Of a DNA stretch of 64,000 bases, positions 27,452 to 36,864 are shown piece after piece. Origin of the DNA: Gracilibacillus salitolerans (GTDB lineage: Bacteria; Bacillota; Bacilli; Bacillales; Amphibacillaceae); contig NZ_CP045915.1 in the NCBI RefSeq assembly GCF_009650095.1, forward strand, positions 930,001 through 994,000, read 5' to 3'. The notes under the pieces are model-generated. The model did not search any database. It saw only the letters and a list, made by a program, of their open reading frames with translations, and was not told the origin of the DNA. Numbering within the stretch: position 1 is the first letter of the stretch; every line of letters starts with the position of its first letter. The position numbers were made by a program, and so were the translations under genes.

Positions 27452-28489
27452 CTATTTCGATCTAATCTCCTGACGCATAAACAATAAATAAGAAATTGCA
27501 AAACAGATCAACGTTGCGGCGATTAGTCCGGTTAGTTGCGGCCAAATCAACATCAAGCTCTGACTTAACGGCAGCGGACCGGCAATCGCACCAGTGGTTT
27601 GTTCAACCGTTAATGGTCCCAGACTTCGAACAGATGGTGACAAAAGGGTTGTTGTTGATTCCGTGAATAAGTAGTTAGGCGAAAGCCGCATGAGATTGAG
27701 GACCATGCCTTGCCTGCTAATGGCGTCAGCTGTACTTGAGATGTTTTCGGGATTTAAAATCGACTTCGATAACAATTCCACGATCATAGAATAAAAAATG
27801 TTAAAGAAAATCCAGACAGCAATCGCTGCTAATGCAGAAGTTGCTGCTTGTTTAAATCGTACCGAAAAAAGGATCCCTAGGTTCAGCCAAAAGGCGATAT
27901 AGGCAATACAGAGAACAAGGAAGCAAAGAATCCTTAAAAATTCTTCACCGGTTGGTGGAATACCAAGGATCAATATCCCGAGTGCCATTACCATAAATCC
28001 TAATGCAACAAAAAGCACGGCGTTTAACAATAGGGCTGCTGCAAATTTTGCATTTAGTACATAGTCGCGCGGGATTGGTTGTGCCATCAGCCGACTCAAT
28101 GTCCCTTTGTTACGTTCAGAATTAATTGCATCAAAGCCAAGTGCAATCCCTAAAAGTGGACCTAAAAACGAAACGAAAGTAATAAACGATGGTAAGGTTC
28201 CATCAGAAATCGTAAATAATTTTAAGAATAGAAACGAGCTTTTGGCAATTTCCTTTGCTTCTTCGTTAGCATCGATAGCATCCTGAATCGAGGTGATCGC
28301 AGTATATAGGGAACCAACACATGTCAGTATGATCAAAGCTAACATAATAATAATACGCCAGCTAGTGATATAGTCCGTGAATTCTTTGCGAACAATCGCT
28401 TTAAATGCTTGGATATTATCATTATTGTTTGAATGCATTTCCAATTTTATGTCAGGGAGCCATTTTTTAAGCGCTTGAAGTTTTTCCAT
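27452..28489 (-). CDS. ABC-2 type transporter permease
   Basis: The protein of about 345 residues has six membrane helices, the first after about 55 residues, and a large extracytoplasmic loop after the second half. It resembles ABC-2 permeases of the NatB/GldF kind. The start at 28489 overlaps the ATPase gene by 23 bases and has AAGGGGGTGG upstream; the frame opens 13 codons earlier without a better site. It is the third gene of an operon with the NEW3 protein and ATPase. Confidence 0.85.
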   Translation of the reverse strand: MEKLQALKKWLPDIKLEMHSNNNDNIQAFKAIVRKEFTDYITSWRIIIMLALIILTCVGSLYTAITSIQDAIDANEEAKEIAKSSFLFLKLFTISDGTLPSFITFVSFLGPLLGIALGFDAINSERNKGTLSRLMAQPIPRDYVLNAKFAAALLLNAVLFVALGFMVMALGILILGIPPTGEEFLRILCFLVLCIAYIAFWLNLGILFSVRFKQAATSALAAIAVWIFFNIFYSMIVELLSKSILNPENISSTADAISRQGMVLNLMRLSPNYLFTESTTTLLSPSVRSLGPLTVEQTTGAIAGPLPLSQSLMLIWPQLTGLIAATLICFAISYLLFMRQEIRSK

Positions 28490-29429
28490 CACCGCCACCC
28501 CCTTCAAAATAACGATGATAAATTTCATCTAAACCATAATTTTTCTTTCTGATGTAATATAAATCAGTTCCTGCTTCCACAATGGTTCTTGCTACTGCAG
28601 CAGAGATATCTGTTTCAGCATAGATTTCTAATTGTTCTTCTGTTTCCACAACTCGATTAACTCCGTCTAAATACTGTAATTGTTCGTTTAATTTGCTATC
28701 AACCGGATCAGCTTTGGCATAGACAACGAACGAGTCGTCAAAGAATAATTGCTTTGCTAAGCTTTCAACATTACCTTCCGCAAGTAATTTTCCATTAACA
28801 AAAATACCAACACGATCACAAATTTGTTGAACTTGATGGAGTTGATGAGAGGAAAGAAGTACGGTAATTCCTTCCTCTGAGTTTAGTCGTTTAATTAGTG
28901 CAAGTAATTCGCGAACACCTTCAGGGTCAATTCCTAGTGTAGGCTCATCTAGAATAATTACTTCAGGATTTTTCATTAATACATCGGCCAAGCCTAAGCG
29001 TTGGCGCATACCACGTGAATATTTTCCGGCTTTTTTATCACCTGATTCTTTCAGTCCGACTTTTTTTAATAAATCCCTTGCTCTTTCTTCTGCGATAGCA
29101 CGAGGAATGGCGTTAAGACTTGCGGTAAATAGTAAATTTTCATAGCCCGTCATTTGTTCATAAAAACCGAGATCGTCCGGTAAATAACCAACTCTTTTTT
29201 TGACAGCGAGTGGGTTAGTTGTCGAGTTCATGCCACATACTTTGACACTGCCGCTGGTCGGTTCGCTTAAACCTAACATCATCAGAATAGAAGTTGATTT
29301 TCCTGCTCCGTTAGGACCTAACAGACCAAATATTTCCCCTTTTTCAATTGATAATGTCAGCTCATTGACCGCATATTGTTGATCATATTTTTTGGAGATA
29401 CGATCGAGTTGAATAATCGGTTCAACCAT
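28467..29429 (-). CDS. ABC transporter ATP-binding protein
   Basis: The 320-residue protein has Walker A GPNGAGKST (about 37-45), signature YSRGMRQRLGLADVL (about 137-151), Walker B VIILDEPTLGID and the H-switch SSHQLHQVQQ, followed by a C-terminal extension. It pairs with the permease whose start lies inside its 3' end. The C-terminus is unusually Gly-rich (EGGGGDGKTSSA), partly a result of that overlap. Confidence 0.92.
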   Translation of the reverse strand: MVEPIIQLDRISKKYDQQYAVNELTLSIEKGEIFGLLGPNGAGKSTSILMMLGLSEPTSGSVKVCGMNSTTNPLAVKKRVGYLPDDLGFYEQMTGYENLLFTASLNAIPRAIAEERARDLLKKVGLKESGDKKAGKYSRGMRQRLGLADVLMKNPEVIILDEPTLGIDPEGVRELLALIKRLNSEEGITVLLSSHQLHQVQQICDRVGIFVNGKLLAEGNVESLAKQLFFDDSFVVYAKADPVDSKLNEQLQYLDGVNRVVETEEQLEIYAETDISAAVARTIVEAGTDLYYIRKKNYGLDEIYHRYFEGGGGDGKTSSA

Positions 29430-29432
29430 TGA

Positions 29433-30593
29433 TTATCTCCTCCCGTATTTTCTAATAATAAAGTATAGCCCACCTACTATTGCTAAGATGATTAATACAC
29501 TTATCACTCCCCATAACGTCGACGTTTCCACTGATACACGGAAATCGGCATCAGAAGATACTTCCGAAGTTTCCGCTGTGAAGGTAGTAACGTAATCACC
29601 GGCAATGGCATCATTTGGGGCTGATAATGTTGCTTTAATTGTTTTCGATTCACCAGCTTCTAATGTCGCAATCGAGTTCTCGTCAAATTCAGATTCCCAG
29701 TTTGGCGGAGTGGAAGCAGAAATCGAAATATCATTAAGCGTAGCAGTTCCGATATTCTCTACTACGAGATCAATGGTTCGATTGTTCCCTGCTGTAACAT
29801 CGGCACTTAAGTTTCCATCAGGTGTTGATATGGAAATGTCATAGGAACCGGTAATTACTGCTTCTAGTGTAAGGTCTGATGATGTCGAACCATTTGCAGC
29901 ACGGATGGGTATTTCATACGTGTCTGCTTTCACATCTGTTGGAGGAGTTACTTCCACCGTGATATCCTTTGATCCGTTCGGTTCCAAAGTTACAGAAGTT
30001 ACATTGTTACCATCTGCTTTAAATTGAACACCCCAGCCTTCACCTGCCCCGGCTGATAAAGCGTAGGTCTGTTCATCCGCTGTTCGGTTCCGTAATGTGG
30101 CAGAATAAGAAAAAGCCGCATCAGCATGGCCTTCCATATTCGGTTGATCAGAGCTGAATTCTGAATTAAAAGTACCCTCTTCTGTAACTTTTGTGACAAA
30201 AGGTAATTCTGCATAAGCATCACCTTCACCATCAGCCACTAATTCGAACGAATAATCAGCTTTTTTAACTTCAAGTGGAACGGTTACTTCTAAAGAAATC
30301 TCCTGTTCATTACTTCCGCGAATCGATAATTGACTAATATCATTCCCACCGGCAGTGATCGAATAATCCCAGTCCTCTGGAAGCCCATTTACATCAAAAG
30401 ATACATTCTGAATAGAAGAATTGTCATTAATAACCGTGACATCATACGTTAAAGTTTCACCAGGTGTAACAGATAATCCTGTGTATGGTGTGTACAACGT
30501 TAATCCACCAGCAGCAAACACATTACTAATTGGAGCAAAAAGTGATAAGCACAATAAAATGGTTAGCGAGATCGCTATTTTTTTGCGAAGCAT
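29433..30593 (-). CDS. secreted NEW3-domain protein with C-terminal membrane anchor
   Basis: The 386-residue protein has a signal peptide (about 1-28, cleaved near VFAAGG), three or four Ig-like NEW3 domains rich in 'ETLTYDVTVIND' and 'G.SK.I' strands, and a C-terminal membrane helix (about 358-378) followed by RKYGRR. NEW3 proteins linked to ABC transporters occur in many Firmicutes and archaea; they are thought to be extracellular partners of the transporter, but the substrate is not known. First gene of the operon; GAGGGGGAA precedes the ATG. It is divergent from a sigma/anti-sigma pair. Confidence 0.82.
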   Translation of the reverse strand: MLRKKIAISLTILLCLSLFAPISNVFAAGGLTLYTPYTGLSVTPGETLTYDVTVINDNSSIQNVSFDVNGLPEDWDYSITAGGNDISQLSIRGSNEQEISLEVTVPLEVKKADYSFELVADGEGDAYAELPFVTKVTEEGTFNSEFSSDQPNMEGHADAAFSYSATLRNRTADEQTYALSAGAGEGWGVQFKADGNNVTSVTLEPNGSKDITVEVTPPTDVKADTYEIPIRAANGSTSSDLTLEAVITGSYDISISTPDGNLSADVTAGNNRTIDLVVENIGTATLNDISISASTPPNWESEFDENSIATLEAGESKTIKATLSAPNDAIAGDYVTTFTAETSEVSSDADFRVSVETSTLWGVISVLIILAIVGGLYFIIRKYGRR

Positions 30594-30717
30594 TTTTAAT
30601 TCCCCCTCATTTTATATTTGGTTTTTCATCAAGTGATACGGAGGAAAAAAGAATTTGGATTTGTCTTTTTCAAAAAAATTTGTAAAATAGAAATTAAAAA
30701 GGGAAGGGGCGATATAT

Positions 30718-31278
30718 GTGGATGATTATTTGTTGTTGGAACAAATGTGTGTAGGTAATCAAGAGGCGTTCGATCAATTCTATCAACGATATCATCAGTA
30801 TATTTTTCAAATTGCCTATAAAGTACTTGCTAATCGCCCAGAAGCAGAAGATCTTACACAAGAAGTATTCATTGAAATCTATCAAAGGTGCGATCAGTAT
30901 CAAGTATCCAGAGGCAGTGTCAAAGCCTGGATCGCTGTGAAAGTAAGATCTAGAGCTATTGACAGGTTACGGAAGAAACCAGAGGTATTAGCAGATAAGC
31001 TAGAAGATATTATTACTAATTCCAGCCCATCAGCAGATCAATTTGTGATTAAAAAAATGGAAAAAGATTTACTCCAGGCAGCACTTTTAAAGCTTCCTCT
31101 TTCACAGCAACAGGCTATTTATCATATGTACTATGACCAATTTACTCAAAAAGAGATTGCAGTAAAATCAAATCGTCCACTAGGTTCAGTGAAGTCATCC
31201 ATTCGTTATGGATTACAAAATTTAAAAAAACAAAAATCATTAATACGTTGGATTGGTTCTGGTGGAGGTGACAAATAA
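30718..31278 (+). CDS. ECF-type RNA polymerase sigma factor
   Basis: The 186-residue protein has sigma region 2 (about 8-80, with AYKVLANRPEAEDLTQEVFIEIYQ) and region 4 (about 120-175, with LPLSQQQAIYHMYYDQFTQKEIA, a helix-turn-helix). The GTG start follows AAGGGAAGGGG. The stop overlaps the ATG of the anti-sigma gene (TAATG). The target promoters are unknown. The divergent NEW3-ABC operon is a candidate target by position only, since I could not find a convincing ECF promoter before either gene. Confidence 0.9.
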   Translation: MDDYLLLEQMCVGNQEAFDQFYQRYHQYIFQIAYKVLANRPEAEDLTQEVFIEIYQRCDQYQVSRGSVKAWIAVKVRSRAIDRLRKKPEVLADKLEDIITNSSPSADQFVIKKMEKDLLQAALLKLPLSQQQAIYHMYYDQFTQKEIAVKSNRPLGSVKSSIRYGLQNLKKQKSLIRWIGSGGGDK

Positions 31279-32003
31279 TGATGAAGGATAAACATGTACC
31301 CGAGGAAAAGTTAGTTGATTACTTGGAAAATAATTTATCAGAATCAGATGTTCAAGAAATCGAACGTCATTTAGATAAATGTGCGAATTGCCAAGAGACA
31401 TTAGCTTTTTGGCAGGAAACATTAGAGGTGGATAAAGACCTGGAACCTTCAACCCAGTCGAAAGAAAAAATAAATCAATCATTACTTGCGGATCGATCTT
31501 CTAAGCAACGTCAACTCAAATGGAAAACGCATTTGTTCGGATTAGCCGGTGTAATGGTTGTGGTGATTCTGTTCTTTAGTTTGACAGACTTTTTGAAAGT
31601 ACAGCAGACGGTGGAACCTGATTATGAAGTATATCAAAATCAAGATATCATGAGTGATCAGGTGTTTATTAATAATCCGGTTGTAGACAGTCAACCGATT
31701 AAGCCTTATGAAGATTTTGCTGATATGGAAGGGATGCTCTGGATTAACCCGCAAACACAAGAAATTTTATTAGAGATGGAAGGGTTAACTAATTTTTACA
31801 ATAATGATTATCAGATTTGGATAATCGATAAGAATGGAAACATAAACGGTGATCTCATTATGGTTGAAAACGGAACAGCCCGGGTGTTATATCGAGTAGA
31901 AGACATATCAGATTTCCGATTTATGAAAGGAAGCGTAGAACCACCAGGAGGAAGCCACCGACCAACAGGGCCAGAAACATTCTATGTAGATATTGAAAAT
32001 TAA
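31278..32003 (+). CDS. zinc-finger anti-sigma factor (RskA-like C-terminal domain)
   Basis: The 241-residue protein has an N-terminal zf-HC2 domain (ERHLDKCANCQET, H-x3-C-x2-C, about residues 34-45), one membrane helix at about 84-103, and an extracytoplasmic anti-sigma-K (RskA) domain (about 140-240) containing YQIWIIDKNGN and FYVDIE. It would hold the sigma factor at the membrane and release it on a signal, probably through proteolysis. The stop/start overlap with the sigma gene couples their synthesis. Confidence 0.88.
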   Translation: MMKDKHVPEEKLVDYLENNLSESDVQEIERHLDKCANCQETLAFWQETLEVDKDLEPSTQSKEKINQSLLADRSSKQRQLKWKTHLFGLAGVMVVVILFFSLTDFLKVQQTVEPDYEVYQNQDIMSDQVFINNPVVDSQPIKPYEDFADMEGMLWINPQTQEILLEMEGLTNFYNNDYQIWIIDKNGNINGDLIMVENGTARVLYRVEDISDFRFMKGSVEPPGGSHRPTGPETFYVDIEN

Positions 32004-32068
32004 GTGAGGTTGAGACAAAACAAAAATAGATTATTCAGAAGACGAACTTTATAAATATCATAAAGGAA

Positions 32069-32100
32069 AATCCGAACTGATCGAAATGATCGTTCGGATT
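32069..32100 (+). terminator. terminator of the sigma/anti-sigma operon
   Basis: AATCCGAAC and GTTCGGATT form a 9-bp stem, extended by GATC/GATC across a small bulge, followed by CTCTC and not by a clear U-run, so efficiency is uncertain. Confidence 0.6.
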
Positions 32101-32170
32101 CTCTCATAGATAATCTACTTTTATCCTAGAATCTACAAACTATATCTCACCCACAAGCACACCATTATAA

Positions 32171-32407
32171 CTATTTCTCCGCTTTCTCAATCTCAAAAAC
32201 ATCTTCTAATTTCTCACTCAAAAACTGATGTGCATCCTTTACCCCTTGATTATAAAAAGTAGGAGCAATTTCTATCATAAAAAAATCAAGTATAAATCCA
32301 GCTTCTAAATTGCCCAACTCTTCCTGTCGTTCAGCAGCAAAATAATCCTGGATAGCATTAATCATTTCATCCCGTTTCTCTTTGGGTAAGGAGAAAGGTG
32401 GCTGCAT
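32171..32407 (-). CDS. DUF2164 family protein
   Basis: The 78-residue soluble protein starts MQPPFSLPKEKRDEMINAIQ and contains the FFAAERQEELGNLEAGFILDFF-type core of DUF2164. Function is unknown. The start at 32407 is set by AAAGGAG nine bases upstream; nine further in-frame codons upstream lack a site. It lies 36 bases downstream of mreBH in the other direction of reading (mreBH is upstream on the minus strand at 32444), so the two may be co-transcribed. Confidence 0.82.
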   Translation of the reverse strand: MQPPFSLPKEKRDEMINAIQDYFAAERQEELGNLEAGFILDFFMIEIAPTFYNQGVKDAHQFLSEKLEDVFEIEKAEK

Positions 32408-32443
32408 GGAAAAACTCCTTTCGTTTTTCCTCATTATACCAGA

Positions 32444-33454
32444 CTATTTAGCAGCCTTCTGTAATTTTTGAATCATTTTTAAGGAACGACCAGTACCAAC
32501 TGCAACAGATTCCAATGGATTATCAGCAAGATGTACAGGTACATCATTGATTTGATTGGACAACCATTGCTGCATACCTTTTAATAATGCACCACCACCA
32601 GTAATAGTAATACCTTGATCAACAATATCACCACTTAATTCCGGAGGGCAGCTTTCAAGTGTTTCCGTAATCGCATGTAAAATCGATTCTAACACTTCCT
32701 TAAAGGCATTGTGAACTTCAGAAGAGCGAATGATAATCACTTTTGGTAACCCTGTTACGAGATCACGACCTCTGACCTCCATTTCTTCTTCTGGGAGGTC
32801 ATTATGCGCATAACCAATCGCTATTTTGACTTTTTCAGCGGTACTTTCCCCGATCAGAACATTGTGCTGTCGTTTAACATATTGAATAATCTCTTCATCC
32901 ATATGGTCACCACCAACACGAACAGACCTGCTGGCAACAACGCCACCGAATGATATAATACCTACTTCACTTGTACCTCCGCCAATATCAACAATCATAC
33001 TAGCTTGTGGTTCTGCTACAGGTAAATCAGCCCCAATTGCTGCGGCTACAGGTTCTTCAATAAGATGTACTTCTTTTGCCCCAAAGCTTTTGACCGCATT
33101 ATCAATCGCTCTACGTTCTACCGCGGTACTGCCTGATGGTGTACAAACCACAACACTCGGTTTACGCGTGGATACACCAGCTTTTTTGCTTACTTTTTTC
33201 AGGAATGCTTTAAGCATTTGTGTTGTCATATCAAAATCTGCGATGACACCATCTTTTAATGGACGGATAGGGACAATGTTTCTCGGTGTTTTTCCGATCA
33301 TATTTTTAGCCTCATTACCGACTGCGACTACTTGATTAGTTCTGGTGTCGACGGCAACGACAGATGGTTCATTCAAGATAATTCCTTTATTTCTTGTATA
33401 TATAAGGATATTAGCTGTTCCTAAATCTATTCCAATTTCTGTATTTGAAAACAT
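32444..33454 (-). CDS. mreBH: MreB-like rod-shape protein (MreBH type)
   Basis: The 336-residue actin-like protein has phosphate 1 motif [13 protein letters not shown], phosphate 2 [11 protein letters not shown] (about 163-173) and adenosine motif [10 protein letters not shown] (about 286-295). The length equals B. subtilis MreBH (335). The gene is not next to mreCD, as expected for MreBH and unlike MreB. The protein forms membrane-bound filaments that guide lateral wall synthesis and hydrolases such as LytE. GGAGGTAAC precedes the ATG. Mbl remains an alternative name. Confidence 0.88.
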   Translation of the reverse strand: MFSNTEIGIDLGTANILIYTRNKGIILNEPSVVAVDTRTNQVVAVGNEAKNMIGKTPRNIVPIRPLKDGVIADFDMTTQMLKAFLKKVSKKAGVSTRKPSVVVCTPSGSTAVERRAIDNAVKSFGAKEVHLIEEPVAAAIGADLPVAEPQASMIVDIGGGTSEVGIISFGGVVASRSVRVGGDHMDEEIIQYVKRQHNVLIGESTAEKVKIAIGYAHNDLPEEEMEVRGRDLVTGLPKVIIIRSSEVHNAFKEVLESILHAITETLESCPPELSGDIVDQGITITGGGALLKGMQQWLSNQINDVPVHLADNPLESVAVGTGRSLKMIQKLQKAAK

Positions 33455-33663
33455 GATGTTACCTCCAATTAAGTATAAACTCTTTCTATAGTTATTCTAT
33501 TTTCACTAAGGAATTATGACCGTAGATGACGTGGAGGATTTTAACAATTTTATTATTAGAGAAATCAGGCTTATTGTCAGGATACGAAAGTCTTATTTTT
33601 ACTTGCGAAATTATCTCTTCGTCGACTTGTAACTTGCTAATATTTTTTTGCCGCACAACAAAA

Positions 33664-33689
33664 TAACAGGCCGATCGCTCGACCTGTTA
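33664..33689 (-). terminator. terminator of the yflJ-like gene
   Basis: TAACAGG and CCTGTTA pair, with CGA/TCG inside. On the minus strand it is followed by TTTTGTT. Confidence 0.65.
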
Positions 33690-33694
33690 GTATT

Positions 33695-33829
33695 TTAACT
33701 ATTTTCTTTTTCATCTAATAAATTTGCAAGGATGTGTGTCTTGAATTTTTCAATTTTCCGACCTTCAATATAACGCACACCTTTTTCTTTTAATTTTTCT
33801 ACGTACCAGCCTTTGCTTCCTACGTGCAT
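33695..33829 (-). CDS. YflJ-like small protein (DUF2639)
   Basis: A short gene of 44 codons. The protein starts MHVGSKGWYVEKLKEKG, then RYIEGRKIEKFKTHILANLL, closely fitting the DUF2639/YflJ family (from memory of B. subtilis YflJ, 'MHxGSKGWYVxxLKExG'). AAGGGGTG lies eight bases before the ATG. The neighbouring divergent gene encodes a YflK-like MOSC protein, the same neighbour as in B. subtilis, which supports the call. Function is unknown. Confidence 0.85.
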   Translation of the reverse strand: MHVGSKGWYVEKLKEKGVRYIEGRKIEKFKTHILANLLDEKENS

Positions 33830-33965
33830 CGTTCAACACCCCTTACCAAAAAATTTGCAGGTGCCATTCTAACATCTGAAAAATCCATTGAAAAGAGTTT
33901 ATCGTTAATTCTTTCATAATATTTTTTGTATAATGGATATAAGTAAGTGGAAAGGGAGTTTAGAC

Positions 33966-34613
33966 ATGTCATATGCAATCGCATCCTTAAATGTAGGAAA
34001 ACCAACAGTACATCAGTTGGATGGACAGGAAATAAAAACAGGCTTTAAAAAAACACCAACACATCAACCCAATTATTTAACGGTAACAGGTTTTGAGAAT
34101 GATGGACAGGCGGACCTAAAAAACCATGGTGGGGAAGAAAAGGCGTTATTAATGTATCCGAAAGATCATTATCGATATTGGGAAGAAAAATACCAGCGAG
34201 ACTTTCCATACCCTGCTTTTGGTGAAAATATAACGATTGTTGGCTTAACAGAGAATGATCTCTACATTGGAGATGTTTTTCAGCTTGGCGAGGCAGAAAT
34301 TCAAGTTTCACAGCCAAGACAGCCATGTTATAAAATTGCCAAAGTCCACGATCTTAAAGATATGCCTGCTGTTGTTACGGAAACAGGATTCAGTGGTTAT
34401 TATTTTCGTGTGCTCAAAGAAGGGGTAGTGAAGCCGACAGATCGATTAATAAAAGTGAAAGAAGATCCCCAACAGGTATCACCAGTAGACGTATTTCACT
34501 GTTTATTTCATGACCGAAAAAACAGGAAAAAGATGGAGCAATACCTTCAAATAGAAGCATTAGCACCTAATGTCAAAAAAAGTTTAACGAAACGAATGGA
34601 AAAGTTAGGATGA
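33966..34613 (+). CDS. MOSC domain protein (YflK-like)
   Basis: The 215-residue protein has a MOSC domain (about 35-160) with the conserved cysteine in QPRQPCYKIAK (about 118-128) and a C-terminal helical tail. MOSC proteins bind molybdenum cofactor or sulfur; family members (YiiM/YflK) reduce N-hydroxylated bases such as 6-N-hydroxyaminopurine. I use the ATG at 33966, preceded by AAAGGGAG; an ATG 11 codons earlier lacks a site. The next gene starts 6 bases on and may be co-transcribed. Confidence 0.9.
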   Translation: MSYAIASLNVGKPTVHQLDGQEIKTGFKKTPTHQPNYLTVTGFENDGQADLKNHGGEEKALLMYPKDHYRYWEEKYQRDFPYPAFGENITIVGLTENDLYIGDVFQLGEAEIQVSQPRQPCYKIAKVHDLKDMPAVVTETGFSGYYFRVLKEGVVKPTDRLIKVKEDPQQVSPVDVFHCLFHDRKNRKKMEQYLQIEALAPNVKKSLTKRMEKLG

Positions 34614-34619
34614 TACAAG

Positions 34620-34988
34620 ATGGATGTATTCTCACAACTTGCCGAAGAACGAATAAAGCAAGCAATGAAAGATGGTGAGTTTGATGTTATAAAAGGAAAG
34701 GGAAAGCCTCTTAAGAAGGATCCACTAGAACATGTCCCAGCAGAGTTACGGATGAGTTATCGTATTATGAAAAATAGCGGCTACCTACCTGAAGAAATAC
34801 AGCTTAATAAGGAATTAGCTTCATTACGAGACTTATTAAAATTATGTACAGATGATAATGATAAACAACGAATCGAGAAACGAATTTCAGAAAAAGAATT
34901 ACAATTCCAAATGTTACTAGAAAAAAGAAACATGAAACAAACCTCCGCGTACAAAAGATATAGCAGTAAAATTTTTCGGTTATTTTAA
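34620..34988 (+). CDS. DnaJ homologue subfamily C member 28-like protein (DUF1992)
   Basis: The 122-residue soluble protein begins MDVFSQLAEERIKQAMKDGEFD and carries the DUF1992 signature GKGKPLKKDPLEHVPAELRMSYRIMKNSGYLP (about 26-58). This conserved domain is shared with the J-domain protein DNAJC28, but no J domain is present here. Function is unknown. It follows the MOSC gene by 6 bases. Confidence 0.88.
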   Translation: MDVFSQLAEERIKQAMKDGEFDVIKGKGKPLKKDPLEHVPAELRMSYRIMKNSGYLPEEIQLNKELASLRDLLKLCTDDNDKQRIEKRISEKELQFQMLLEKRNMKQTSAYKRYSSKIFRLF

Positions 34989-35077
34989 GGGAAAATGTAG
35001 AAAATTTTGGGATGGTACTTTTTTCAAGTAACCTTTTCACGTATACTAGAAGAAAATAAAAAATAAAGGTGACTATT

Positions 35078-36748
35078 ATGCCACACGAATCCAATGTATA
35101 TCCAAGTACGAACGATTTATTAAGAATAGTACAACATAACATGAACCTTATGTTCGTGATTAGGAAGCAAAAGGAGCAATTTTATTTTTCATTTTTATCT
35201 GGTAAGTTGAAAGAAAAATTAGAGTTGCCTGATGCGGTTACAGCTTCCGATAGGGATATAAAAAATATTGATTCTACATTCATTTTGCTACACAGAACGA
35301 AACTAAAACAAGCATTCACAGGTAAAGAAATCACGTTTAGACATCATTTTCATAGCCATTATTTATTCACCATGTTATCCCCTGTTATAAAAGATGACGA
35401 AGTGATAGAGGTAGTAGGCACTACTATGGATATTACGTCATTTGAAAAATCCGAACAACAGATTGAGTTTATGGTAACCCACGACATCCTTACCAAGCTT
35501 CCTAATCGCCAAAAGTTACTTGATGATTTAGACGAAATTATACATAATAATCGTCAAGACAAGCCGAAAGCAATTATGATTTGTGATTTGGATCGTTTAA
35601 AGAATGTCAATGATACATTGGGACAATTTGCTGGCGATCAGGTTATTACTTTAATAGCAGACCGTTTAAAGAAAGCTACACTTGAAGCATGTCAGGTCTA
35701 TCGATTGGGTGGCGATGAGTTTGTTATTGTCATTGGCCAACAAGTGTCAGATTTAAAGGTGTATGCAGAACAGATTTTACAAATTGTCAGACAACCAATC
35801 ATTATCTCGAATCATGACTTTTATATGACAGCAACGATTGGGATAAGTTATATGAGCGAGAAAGCCTGCAAAACAGAGGACTATATCAATCGAGCAAGTG
35901 TAGCCGTTCATTATGGCAAAGTCCAAGGTGGCAACCGTATCAGTGAATATACGAATAAAATGAGTGAACAATATAATGAACTGATATTATTAGAGTCAGA
36001 TATTCGTAAAGCATTTAAATTTAATGAATTTACGCTATCCTATCAACCGAAAGTCGATGTTTATACCAATGATATTGTAGGAGTAGAAGCTCTGATTCGT
36101 TGGGAACATGGTAAAAAAGGCAAAATACCGCCATCTATTTTCATCCCAATTGCAGAAGAAATTGGGATGATCGATCAAATTGGGAAATGGGTTTTACGTG
36201 AAGCATGCAAACAATTTGTAAGATGGCGGAATAGTGGGGCAAATCCTGTTATGGTTGCAGTCAACATCTCTGCTTTTGAGTTACAACAACCAGATTTTCT
36301 ACCAAGAGTAAAACAAATTATAAAGGAAACGGGAATGGATCCCTATTATTTAGAAATAGAAATTACTGAAAACAGTGTCATGCAAAATACGGAAGAATGT
36401 ATTGAAATGATGAATGAATTACGGGCTATGGGTGTCTCCTTATCGATCGATGATTTTGGTACAGGGTATTCTTCCATGGGCTATTTGCAAAAATTCCCGA
36501 TTAACTATTTAAAAATTGATCAATCATTTATTAAAGAATTGTTTGAAGAGTCTGGAAGTGCAGAAATTATAAAAGCGATGATTCAGTTAGCACATACATT
36601 TGGTTTAAAGGTAGTAGCAGAAGGTGTGGAAGGTGAACGAATACTATCATTTATTAGAAATGAAAAATGTGATTACTATCAGGGATATTTTTATAGTAAA
36701 CCGCTTGAAGCAGATGTGATGGAAGAGAAATTATTAGCGTTTTCCTAG
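35078..36748 (+). CDS. PAS-like GGDEF-EAL cyclic-di-GMP protein
   Basis: The 556-residue protein has a PAS-like N-terminal region (about 10-125), a GGDEF domain (about 130-290, intact RLGGDEF) and an EAL domain (about 300-550, with GVEALIRWEHG and DDFGTGYSSMGY). Both catalytic motifs are intact. However, the metal-binding region of GGDEF reads ICDLDRLKNVNDTLGQFAGD, where FK-D-F is usual, a mild departure. AAAGGTG precedes the ATG at 35078; a GTG three codons earlier sits on the site itself. This is the second such enzyme in the window. Confidence 0.9.
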   Translation: MPHESNVYPSTNDLLRIVQHNMNLMFVIRKQKEQFYFSFLSGKLKEKLELPDAVTASDRDIKNIDSTFILLHRTKLKQAFTGKEITFRHHFHSHYLFTMLSPVIKDDEVIEVVGTTMDITSFEKSEQQIEFMVTHDILTKLPNRQKLLDDLDEIIHNNRQDKPKAIMICDLDRLKNVNDTLGQFAGDQVITLIADRLKKATLEACQVYRLGGDEFVIVIGQQVSDLKVYAEQILQIVRQPIIISNHDFYMTATIGISYMSEKACKTEDYINRASVAVHYGKVQGGNRISEYTNKMSEQYNELILLESDIRKAFKFNEFTLSYQPKVDVYTNDIVGVEALIRWEHGKKGKIPPSIFIPIAEEIGMIDQIGKWVLREACKQFVRWRNSGANPVMVAVNISAFELQQPDFLPRVKQIIKETGMDPYYLEIEITENSVMQNTEECIEMMNELRAMGVSLSIDDFGTGYSSMGYLQKFPINYLKIDQSFIKELFEESGSAEIIKAMIQLAHTFGLKVVAEGVEGERILSFIRNEKCDYYQGYFYSKPLEADVMEEKLLAFS

Positions 36749-36864
36749 TCATCTTTTGTATATCAGAAAGTATAAAATTTATAGTATAAGAAAACAGTAC
36801 TTAGCGATAAGCTGAGTTTTTCTGAAAGAAAATAGGATTAAGATAATAGTCGAGGTGGTATTAT

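Noticed and set aside
33516..33632. 38-codon plus-strand frame upstream of mreBH with a weak AAGGA
   Set aside because: Spacing to the start is only about four bases, the peptide has no recognisable feature, and it lies in the likely promoter region of mreBH.
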